Below, piece by piece: positions 27,103 through 35,109 of a stretch of 64,000 bases of DNA. Numbering within the stretch: the stretch's first letter is position 1; each line of letters starts with the position of its first letter. Below the pieces are notes generated by a model, which searched no databases, was not told where the DNA came from, and saw only the letters and a list, made by a program, of their open reading frames with translations. The translations under genes and the position numbers were made by a program. The DNA is taken from contig NC_013084.1 of the NCBI RefSeq assembly GCF_000142805.1, forward strand, positions 124,001 through 188,000. Direction: 5' to 3'. The DNA is from Lachancea thermotolerans CBS 6340 (Eukaryota; Ascomycota; Saccharomycetes; Saccharomycetales; Saccharomycetaceae).

Positions 27103-28431
27103 ATGCAATATTCGCGCTTCGCCAGCGACGAGAACCGAGTCTTCGACCACGCCGCGCACGCGCGGTTCACCAACGATGAGAACGCAGTGCCGCAGGGGCC
27201 CGCGGGCCTCGCGGGCTCGAAGCTCGCGCTAGGGGTAGCCGAGTCTGTGCAGACGTCGGGACGCCGTGTCGCGCTGGGCGATGTGACCAGCCAGGCCAAC
27301 AAGCAGGCGCACGGAAAGCCTGGCGTTCTTGCGCACGCCCACTCCCGGCACGCTTCTGAAAATCACAATGGACCTGCCACGGCGCAGCTCGAGCACACAG
27401 GCGCACAACCGATGAGCCCGCCCATGGAGCTGCGGTCGCCGGAGAAAATGTACTCGGACGACACCCTCCAGGGCGCGGATCACGTGGGCGAGGACTTCAA
27501 CGACGACACTTCGTCTGTGTCCTCTGACAGCGAGCCGCTGCTCCTGGTGTCGACCGAGGAGTCCATGCGCGCTGTCCAGCTCGCAAACCAGGAGTTCTAC
27601 TCAGAGTCCCCGGACCCCCTGGACGAAGACACCTACGACCTCGTCATGGTCGTGGAGTACACCCAAGAGGTGTTCCAGTACCTGCACGAGCTCGAGGAAA
27701 AGTACAGGCCTCACCCTCGTTACATGCATTTCCAGCCGGAGCTCAAATGGTCTTACCGCTCTACTCTGATAGACTGGATAGTCCAAGTGCACGCCCGCTT
27801 CCAGCTCCTGCCCGAGACTTTATATCTGACCGTCAACATCATCGACAGATTCCTGTCCAGGAAAACGGTCACATTGAACAGGTTCCAACTGGTTGGAGCC
27901 GCTGCTCTCTTTTTGGCAGCTAAATTCGAAGAAATCAATTGCCCAACTTTGAAAGAGATTCTCTACATGCTCGACAACTCCTACACCAAAGATGAACTTT
28001 TAAGAGCCGAAAGATACATGATAAACACTTTAGAATTCGAACTAGGCTGGCCTGGTCCCATGTCCTTTCTGCGCAGGGTTAGTAAAGCCGACGACTACGA
28101 GTACGATATAAGGACTTTGGCAAAATATTTACTAGAGACTACAATTATGGATTGTCGCTTGGTCTCCGCGCAGCCCAGCTGGCTAGCTGCAGGTGCCTAC
28201 TACCTGAGCAGAGTAATACTAGGCTTCAACAACTGGACCAAACAGCACATTTACTGCTCGGGTTACACTGCCGAGCAGCTTTTTCCGCTAGCCACCATAA
28301 TCCTGGAAAATTGTAGGCACGCATCTAAGCGCCACCAAGCCATCTTTGAAAAGTACTCTGAACGCCGTCATCGCCGCTCTTCTCAAGTTGTGGCGAGGTG
28401 GATTGCAATGGCCGAAGAGCGGATCTCATGA
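27103..28431 (+). CDS. CLB3: B-type cyclin, single orthologue of Clb3 and Clb4
   Basis: A 442-residue mitotic B-type cyclin, the unduplicated counterpart of S. cerevisiae CLB3 (YDL155W) and CLB4 (YLR210W). It would activate Cdc28 in S/M phase for spindle assembly. Seen: a destruction box R55-V-A-L58-G-D-V-T; an acidic linker; and two cyclin folds, with TLIDWIVQVHARFQLLPETLYL (cyclin box start), AALFLAAKFEEINCPTL and FLRRVSKADDYEYDIRTLAK. Residues 5-11 and 21-27 repeat an RFxxDEN motif. The first ~500 nt are much richer in G and C than the rest. The frame opens 10 codons upstream only from GTG, so the ATG at 27103 is used. The Clb3/4 call is by synteny. Confidence 0.93.
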   Translation: MQYSRFASDENRVFDHAAHARFTNDENAVPQGPAGLAGSKLALGVAESVQTSGRRVALGDVTSQANKQAHGKPGVLAHAHSRHASENHNGPATAQLEHTGAQPMSPPMELRSPEKMYSDDTLQGADHVGEDFNDDTSSVSSDSEPLLLVSTEESMRAVQLANQEFYSESPDPLDEDTYDLVMVVEYTQEVFQYLHELEEKYRPHPRYMHFQPELKWSYRSTLIDWIVQVHARFQLLPETLYLTVNIIDRFLSRKTVTLNRFQLVGAAALFLAAKFEEINCPTLKEILYMLDNSYTKDELLRAERYMINTLEFELGWPGPMSFLRRVSKADDYEYDIRTLAKYLLETTIMDCRLVSAQPSWLAAGAYYLSRVILGFNNWTKQHIYCSGYTAEQLFPLATIILENCRHASKRHQAIFEKYSERRHRRSSQVVARWIAMAEERIS

Positions 28432-28668
28432 GCCCAAAACTAGGCTTGACATTCTCTAACGACCAGCACAAGGGGGACAATTCCCTACTAATAAGCATTA
28501 TCATACAAACGCATGATCTAACAGAAATTTTGATCTAATAAATAATTACATCAGAATATCTGGGGTGTATAACTATCAACAGCACTTTCATTTCGAGACT
28601 ACTATTTTTGCCCATGTGAAGCCCAAGCTAGTTTTAGATGAAATACATACGATACACTCGATAAAGCA

Positions 28669-30462
28669 CTAATTCTTGAACTTTACAGACTTGGTTAAGT
28701 TCTTCTTAATACCAGTCTTTTCACCCTCATAAACGCCAGACAGACCACCCGAGTAAACAGAGCGAACCGACTTGAGCTTTTTCTTTGCTTGATCGTACTT
28801 CTTTCTCTTCTTGACACGTGAGTTCTGGTTCTCCTTCTTCCTCCTTGGTGTCAAACCCTTGTTCTTCATGATCTGATAGCTGATCGCACGCTTTCCATTT
28901 TCACCAACTTCACCCGCCAATTCTGCAAGCTTGCCCTCTCTACTGGCGAGCACTGCATCTTTGTGGGCCTGTTTACGAGCTTGCTTCTTGTTGAGTCCTG
29001 ATTGCTGAATCTCGTTGTAATAATCAGTTGATGAACCAGTATTGACGTTCTTTGCAACCTTCTCATCTTCGGAGTCATAATCTTGAGCATTCAACTCGGT
29101 ACCATCTGGACCACTTTGACCACGCTTACGAGCCTCTTCAAGAAGCCTTTGCTGTCTTTCATATAGCCTTTCTTTGTAGGGAATATCGTCGTCACCTTTG
29201 AATTTGTCACCTTTTTTGGTAGCTTGCTGATCGATTTTAGAGGTGTAGAATCGCAGGGTCTTTTTGCGGGCCTTTTTTTCCTGTGCGTCAACGTCTGCAA
29301 CCTCAGACTCCACGTAATCGTCGATCTCTGCACTTGGCACTTTGTTCGAAGCACTTTGATTGACACGCGGTCTACTGATATCTATATCGAGATCGTCACT
29401 GTGATACTCTGGCTCATGGTCACTGCCAACAGCGCCAGCGGACTCTTTGTCTGATTCTTGAGCATTCTCGTCTTCAAGCAGGTCGTCTTCCATGTTCTCA
29501 ACATCTGATGCAATTCCTTCGGAGTCTTGTTCTTCTTCCACCGGCACTTCTTCAGGAAGTTCTTGGGCCTGTCTCCATACCTCTTTACAAAGAAGAATAC
29601 TTTCCATAATAGGATGCTCTTTCATGCTTTTGAAGTCATCATTGGTTTGTATTTCATGCAGTAAAATGGTGAAATATGAAGAGATAGCACCCAAGTAGGA
29701 GGAGAGGGCTGTTATCTTGATAGAAGTAGTTTCAGAGCTGTTTTGCTGTGCCTTGAGTTCGTCGAGTTGAGGAGCTAAGTGAGCTAATTCCTTCGATAGT
29801 GGGAAAAACTCGGGACACCATACTTTAAGCAGTTTCTCTTTACCATCGGCACTCATCTTGAGTATGTCGCGAGCGCGCACTTGTGTCTGTGGTTGATTTG
29901 TGGCCTCTTGAAACTGACCTAAGCTGAAGTCCTTTGCGCTCTTGGCCCAGTCCTCCTCAACTTCTTCGTCAAGGTAGTCATTCATGTCTAGATCCTCTAG
30001 GTGCTTTTTTTGCTGGCGCAGGGCTTCCCTCTCGATTTCTTTTGCGGCTTCTTCGTCATCCAGATCATCGGCCCCATAGTATTCATTTTTTGTGCTACCC
30101 CACGCACTTTCATTGTCTAGCATAGTCTCGCCTCCATCTTCCGCGTCTCTAGCATCACCTAAATCAAGTTTGCGGCCAAACACTTGTCTGTAAGCCTTCT
30201 CGCCGTCAAGTGGCTCATCGTCTTCTTCGGGCTCCTCGTCTTGGTCACCTTCCGAGCTTTCGTCATCCACGTTCATGACGCCCTCTTCATTTTCATCGGA
30301 CATGAGGCCATCTGAGTCTCCGCTCTCTGGGTATTCGGTCAGGCCAGCTTTGTCTAGCATCACTTTCTCACGCTTTTTAGCAAAATCGTCTACTTCATTC
30401 AGCCCATAAAAATCCTCTTGGCCTCCTTTCGGGGCTTGTCTCGCGTTTTTTCTTCTGGCCAT
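28669..30462 (-). CDS. SAS10: Sas10/Utp3, SSU processome component
   Basis: A 597-residue orthologue of Sas10 (YDL153C, 610), a subunit of the small-subunit processome that makes 18S rRNA in the nucleolus. Seen: acidic N-terminal stretches (about 45-150), a central Sas10/Utp3/C1D domain (about 215-300), long Asp/Glu-rich linkers, and the conserved basic Sas10 C-terminal domain from about 520, including RAISYQIMKNKGLTPRRKKE and the final basic KKLKSVRSVYSGG segment. The ATG at 30462 is the first in frame. It shares a PAC-containing divergent promoter with RPC53 and converges on CLB with 237 bp between. Confidence 0.96.
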   Translation of the reverse strand: MARRKNARQAPKGGQEDFYGLNEVDDFAKKREKVMLDKAGLTEYPESGDSDGLMSDENEEGVMNVDDESSEGDQDEEPEEDDEPLDGEKAYRQVFGRKLDLGDARDAEDGGETMLDNESAWGSTKNEYYGADDLDDEEAAKEIEREALRQQKKHLEDLDMNDYLDEEVEEDWAKSAKDFSLGQFQEATNQPQTQVRARDILKMSADGKEKLLKVWCPEFFPLSKELAHLAPQLDELKAQQNSSETTSIKITALSSYLGAISSYFTILLHEIQTNDDFKSMKEHPIMESILLCKEVWRQAQELPEEVPVEEEQDSEGIASDVENMEDDLLEDENAQESDKESAGAVGSDHEPEYHSDDLDIDISRPRVNQSASNKVPSAEIDDYVESEVADVDAQEKKARKKTLRFYTSKIDQQATKKGDKFKGDDDIPYKERLYERQQRLLEEARKRGQSGPDGTELNAQDYDSEDEKVAKNVNTGSSTDYYNEIQQSGLNKKQARKQAHKDAVLASREGKLAELAGEVGENGKRAISYQIMKNKGLTPRRKKENQNSRVKKRKKYDQAKKKLKSVRSVYSGGLSGVYEGEKTGIKKNLTKSVKFKN

Positions 30463-30543
30463 AGTTCACTTTATGAAGGCCTTGTGGAACGTTTCGAGCT
30501 CTACTTAGTACAAAGGCAGTGCTTGATTATTCCTTGAGGATGC

Positions 30544-30639
30544 GCGATGAGCTGCGAAGCTGAAGTTTACTTTTCCTTCTTGAAAAAATATTTTTCCAAA
30601 TTTTCCAAGTCGACAAAAAAGAGCTATAGCGATGAGCTG
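30544..30639. promoter_or_regulatory. Two PAC elements with RRPE-like tract in SAS10/RPC53 promoter
   Basis: GCGATGAGCTG occurs twice, at 30544-30554 and 30629-30639, a near-full PAC element (bound by Dot6/Tod6). Between them an A/T tract, TGAAAAAATATTTTTCC at 30581-30597 followed by AAATTTTCC, resembles the RRPE. The region is only 242 bp and divides SAS10 (rRNA processing) from RPC53 (RNA polymerase III), both of which belong to the ribosome-biogenesis regulon in S. cerevisiae. Confidence 0.8.
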
Positions 30640-30704
30640 TAAGGAAGCGATAAAACAAAGCTGAGAAACCAAGACCCAGCGGTTCGGCTTTCGATTCTGG
30701 AATA

Positions 30705-31961
30705 ATGAGTGGTACCGGGCGTTTACCTACATTGAGCCAGGGCAATGCAAAGCCCAGCTTAAAATTCAAGCCTAAGGCTTTAGCTAGAAGATCAAAGGAA
30801 GAAAGAGAGGCTTCTGTGCCAAAACCAGCGCCGGAAGAGATCAAGAAGCCCTTCAATAACAAGAAAAAGTATAGCAAACGAGAGAATGGTCCCAACGGTC
30901 AAAGAAGAATCCCAAAGTATCTTCTAAACACACGAGTGGTGAACGCAGGGTTTGGTGCTGAGAACTTCACAGGCGGCGGAGGTGACATGAGAACTGGGTT
31001 TATCAAAACCGAGGGTTCCAATCACGACTACCTTCAGAAGGGGCTAAAAGCTGCCAATGAAGGTGACGAAGGCCTCGACTCAGAAGGCGAAGGGGCCACA
31101 AAGATCAACATGGGTCGCGAGTATAAGTCGAGCGAGCTTTATGCCTCCGAGGAAGAGGACGAAGATGAGTCGAGTTCCGCAGATATAGATGAAGAAGCGC
31201 TGCAATCAAAACGGCTGGCACGCTTTTTTCCAGTAAGAGCCCTGCGTGTAAAACATGACGAAGTAGAGCTGGTGAAAAAAGAGATCCAAGACACTATGTC
31301 GGACCCCACAACGAGAGATCCTACACCGGGACTACCGAAGCTGGAGGACCCTCAGGATGGTGGTCAGGGTTTGCAAGAAGTTTTGAACAACCGAAGCCTT
31401 GAGCTTCAGGACAAACTCAATGATTTGAGACTACAAAACGAGTTTGCGTCAGTCGACTCGGGGGAAGCCATGCAGGAGGTTGCTTTGCTCAACCAGGATT
31501 ACAGACACATACAGAAAAAGATCATCAAAATCAACAACCAGCCTGGCAAGTTCATGTTCTTCCAACTGCCTGCGGTGCTGCCTGACTTCGAAGAGCCGAA
31601 ACCTCCGGCACCTGATGCCGTGGAAGAGCCTACAGTAAAGCCTGAAAACGAAGATGAAAAAACAGAGGAGCCTACTAAAGAATCTCAGGATTCATCTAAA
31701 AAGCCAGAAGACTCAGCCAAAAAACCTGAACCCGAAACGATCCAAGAACCAAAGCCTCTAGCCGGACGCATCGGTTCTCTACGGATACACAAGTCTGGTA
31801 GACTTTCAGTAAAAATCGGCAACGTTGAGATGGATGTCAGCAGAGGTGCCGAGAACACCTTTTTACAAGAGGTGGTCGCGCTGGATGAACGAGAAGAAGA
31901 GAGGACTGTTGAGCTTCTTGGTCAAATCGTAGGCAAGGCCGTTGTGACGCCCAAATTTTGA
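30705..31961 (+). CDS. RPC53: Rpc53, RNA polymerase III subunit C53
   Basis: A 418-residue orthologue of Rpc53 (YDL150W, 422), which forms a TFIIF-like dimer with Rpc37 on RNA polymerase III and functions in termination and reinitiation. Seen: a lysine-rich, disordered N-terminus (MSGTGRLPTLSQGNAKPSLK and following), an acidic middle with serine patches, and a conserved C-terminal domain (about 335-418) including GRIGSLRIHKSGRLSVKIG and ENTFLQEVVALD, which is the Rpc37-binding, beta-rich part. A Lys/Glu/Pro-rich repeat-like linker precedes it (about 290-330). The ATG at 30705 is the first in frame. Confidence 0.95.
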   Translation: MSGTGRLPTLSQGNAKPSLKFKPKALARRSKEEREASVPKPAPEEIKKPFNNKKKYSKRENGPNGQRRIPKYLLNTRVVNAGFGAENFTGGGGDMRTGFIKTEGSNHDYLQKGLKAANEGDEGLDSEGEGATKINMGREYKSSELYASEEEDEDESSSADIDEEALQSKRLARFFPVRALRVKHDEVELVKKEIQDTMSDPTTRDPTPGLPKLEDPQDGGQGLQEVLNNRSLELQDKLNDLRLQNEFASVDSGEAMQEVALLNQDYRHIQKKIIKINNQPGKFMFFQLPAVLPDFEEPKPPAPDAVEEPTVKPENEDEKTEEPTKESQDSSKKPEDSAKKPEPETIQEPKPLAGRIGSLRIHKSGRLSVKIGNVEMDVSRGAENTFLQEVVALDEREEERTVELLGQIVGKAVVTPKF

Positions 31962-32244
31962 TCAATCATATACTAGCATCAATGTAATATAGAACCCAGT
32001 ATTGCACAGTCATGATCCTCGGTGCGAGAAAGCCCTTGTTCAGCTCTGATATCTCAAGTCGCTCTTCCCATAGTTTCAAGGCCGGAAGATTGCATCTCAT
32101 TTGGGTCATCAAAAACGGAGAGAACAATGTGAAGGTACAAACAATAAATACCCTTGAAATTAAGAGGGTTCACATCCAACATCGGACCTTGATCTAGTTA
32201 AGTGTAGCTCGACTGGAGACCAAACTACCATTATAAAGCCATAA

Positions 32245-35010
32245 ATGGATGGCAGTAGTTCTAAATATCATGAGCCAGAAAGAAATACATTTCTATCACG
32301 GGTTTTCGGTCCCCACTCTACTGAAGGAAACTCAATGGGCAATACCGAAATGACCCAGATACAAGCTAGCGAGCAGTCTTTTGTCCAAAGCGGCGGCATG
32401 AGAATGATAGAATCAGATCAGGGTAGTTCCTCAGATGACGACGCCTCTTTTGAGCGGGAAGAAGATGACAGTAGGGTGCGCGCATTTCATGGGATCCAAA
32501 GCGTGGTTCTTGACGCTGACTCTGACGCAGGAAGCTCGAGTGGTGCTGGCTCTATCGCTTCAGTTCAAAAGTTGGGTCAAGGCGCAGATAGTGATAGTGA
32601 GTACCAAGAAAGACGGCCAGGGGCCGAGGAAGATAACAATGACGAGGATTCACCGTTATTTCGACAGAACCTGAAATCCCTTGATTTCAAAAGCCCTTCC
32701 CCCGTACCGGCTGGACCGTCCGTAGGGTTTGGACCAGAAGTCTCGGATCGGCGCGCTTTCAAAAGCAAGTTCATCGACAAGCATACACAGTTTCTAAAAC
32801 TCGGCAAGGACGAGGCAGAGGCTGAAAGTTTTCTGTTTCGGAAGAATTCAGCGTGGGATGAGGAAAATCAGCAGCCTAAGGCTCAGACTAATGTTCCTCG
32901 TATATTCGGAAATTTTGCCGCCATTGGCAACACACCTGCGGCTAGGCTTCACACACTGAGCCCGCGGGAAAGGGCTCTATGGAAATGGGCAAACGTGGAG
33001 AACCTCGATATTTTTTTGCAAGAGGTTTACAATTATTATTTGGGGAACGGATTTTATTGTATTTGCATAGAGAAAGCACTCAATATAGCTACGTTGCTCT
33101 TTGTGGTTTTTATATCTACTTTTATGGGTTGCTGTATTGACTATTCGAAGCTTCCTCACAGCACCAAAATATCAGAGGTGTACGTTCACAAGTGTTACTC
33201 CACTCAGATATCCGGTACTACAAAGGTTCTTCTGTGGGGATTCTACATTTTCGTAGCGCTTAAAGTCGCACAGTTCTACTTTGACGTTCGAGCCCTCAGA
33301 GATATTCACAACTTTTACTCCTTCCTTCTCAATATATCAGACAAGGAATTGCAGACCGTTTCTTGGCAAAAAGTGATCAAACAAATTATGCTATTGAAAG
33401 ATCAAAACGCTGTTACTGCAAACGTTGCAGAGGTCAAAGCAAAAAACCGTATTGATGCTCACGATGTTGCCAACCGAATCATGAGGAGGGAAAACTATCT
33501 TATTGCCCTATTTAACAATGACATTCTGGACCTAACATTACCAATTCCTCTCTATCGAACAAGCACTTTGACAAAAACGCTGGAGTGGAATTTGAATCTT
33601 TGCATTATAGGCTTCGCCTTTAACGAATCTGGGTATCTCAAGCAGAGCTTTTTAAAATCCTCACAAAGGTCTTACCTTGAAGAAGAATTACGAAAAAGAT
33701 TTATGCTAGCAGGGTTCCTGAACATAATTCTTTCGCCATTCCTTGTTGCTTATTTCATTCTTCTTTACTTCTTCAGATACTTCAACGAATACAAAACGAG
33801 TCCCAGCGCGCTGAGCTCCCGGCAGTATACTCCAATTGCAGAATGGAAGTTCAGAGAGTATAACGAACTTTACCATCTTTTTCAAAAGCGGCTAGGCCTT
33901 AGTGTTGAAGTAGCAAATAACTACATCGATCAGTTTCCAAAGGAAAAGACAAACATAATCATGAAGTTTATTGCGTTCGTTTCCGGCTCGTTTGTCGCAA
34001 TTTTGGCTCTTCTAACTGTTTTTGACCCTGAGAATTTCCTCAACTTTGAAATCACAAAAGACAAATCGGTTTTGTTTTACATCAGTGTATTCGGTACAGT
34101 CTGGGCGATTTGCAAAAACTCTGTTTCCGGGCAGTACAGAGTTTTTGACCCCGAAGAGTCTCTCCGAGAGGTGGTAAGCTACTTGCACTATAAGCCAAAA
34201 GAATGGGAGGGAAAGTACCATACTGAAGATGTCAAGCAAGACTTTTGCAAATTGTTCAATCTTAGGGTGATATTATTGCTACGTGAGCTGGCGAGTTTGG
34301 TGATGACGCCATTCATCCTATGGTTTTCTTTACCTAAGTCGTCTGGTAAAATTGTGGATTTCATGAGAGAGGTTTCGGTCTATGTTGATGGTTTGGGATA
34401 TGTTTGCAAATATGCCACCTTTGAAGTCCAAGGCCGCCATCATGACGCGAAAAGTCGCGCATCCCGTATTATAAAAAACCATCAAAATTTTGATGCCCCT
34501 CAGGGGTACGATGAAAGTGAGCACAGCTCCGCGTCAGATAGTGAAGATGATGATAAGAGTGTGAACAAAATGATGCGCTCATACATGTACTTCTTGGATA
34601 GCTATCAAAATAACGATAATGAAGTGGGAAAGCATCAGCTGCCTAAAAGCGGCCGCAATGGAAAGGGTCCCGGCAATGTAGATTGGTTGAATACGAATTA
34701 CTCTTGGAAGAGGCAATTTCAACCAGGGCAACGTCCTGGAGACTTCCAGGGCAATAATGTGGGTTATTCGTCTAGCATGCCAACAGGTACAAAAGATCCT
34801 GTCACCAAAAGGTCGTCAGAATTTAAAGCCGACTCTCGTAGTACGGGAAGGGGGCAGACACGTTTTGACAGTTCTCTCGGAGAATCCTTTATCAATTCTG
34901 TTCCTCTTGGCGAATACAGGCACCTTGACAGAGCTGAAGAAGTACCCGGTGGTAATGGCGTACTTGGCCTTCTAAATCAATATTATAAAAAGTCAGATGT
35001 TGGTAGGTAA
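32245..35010 (+). CDS. ATG9: Atg9, autophagy lipid scramblase of Atg9 vesicles
   Basis: A 921-residue orthologue of Atg9 (YDL149W, 997), the multispanning membrane protein of autophagy. It sits in Golgi-derived vesicles that seed the phagophore and scrambles lipids between leaflets. Seen: a long acidic, Ser-rich cytosolic N-terminus (to about 240); conserved SPRERALWKWANVENLDIFL; transmembrane segments near 279-297 and 328-346 and several later; the conserved FLNIILSPFLVAYFILLYFF stretch; and a disordered C-terminal tail after about 740 with clustered Ser, Gly and charged residues. It runs in the same direction as RPC53, 283 bp downstream, and converges on NOP14. Confidence 0.97.
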   Translation: MDGSSSKYHEPERNTFLSRVFGPHSTEGNSMGNTEMTQIQASEQSFVQSGGMRMIESDQGSSSDDDASFEREEDDSRVRAFHGIQSVVLDADSDAGSSSGAGSIASVQKLGQGADSDSEYQERRPGAEEDNNDEDSPLFRQNLKSLDFKSPSPVPAGPSVGFGPEVSDRRAFKSKFIDKHTQFLKLGKDEAEAESFLFRKNSAWDEENQQPKAQTNVPRIFGNFAAIGNTPAARLHTLSPRERALWKWANVENLDIFLQEVYNYYLGNGFYCICIEKALNIATLLFVVFISTFMGCCIDYSKLPHSTKISEVYVHKCYSTQISGTTKVLLWGFYIFVALKVAQFYFDVRALRDIHNFYSFLLNISDKELQTVSWQKVIKQIMLLKDQNAVTANVAEVKAKNRIDAHDVANRIMRRENYLIALFNNDILDLTLPIPLYRTSTLTKTLEWNLNLCIIGFAFNESGYLKQSFLKSSQRSYLEEELRKRFMLAGFLNIILSPFLVAYFILLYFFRYFNEYKTSPSALSSRQYTPIAEWKFREYNELYHLFQKRLGLSVEVANNYIDQFPKEKTNIIMKFIAFVSGSFVAILALLTVFDPENFLNFEITKDKSVLFYISVFGTVWAICKNSVSGQYRVFDPEESLREVVSYLHYKPKEWEGKYHTEDVKQDFCKLFNLRVILLLRELASLVMTPFILWFSLPKSSGKIVDFMREVSVYVDGLGYVCKYATFEVQGRHHDAKSRASRIIKNHQNFDAPQGYDESEHSSASDSEDDDKSVNKMMRSYMYFLDSYQNNDNEVGKHQLPKSGRNGKGPGNVDWLNTNYSWKRQFQPGQRPGDFQGNNVGYSSSMPTGTKDPVTKRSSEFKADSRSTGRGQTRFDSSLGESFINSVPLGEYRHLDRAEEVPGGNGVLGLLNQYYKKSDVGR

Positions 35011-35109
35011 TAAATACATCGTGGGATATTCTAGGATATAATAATTAAGTAAAAACCCGATTACCTGGCTTCAATGCAAACATGGCTTTTGCCGCTCTCG
35101 ATTAGAACC

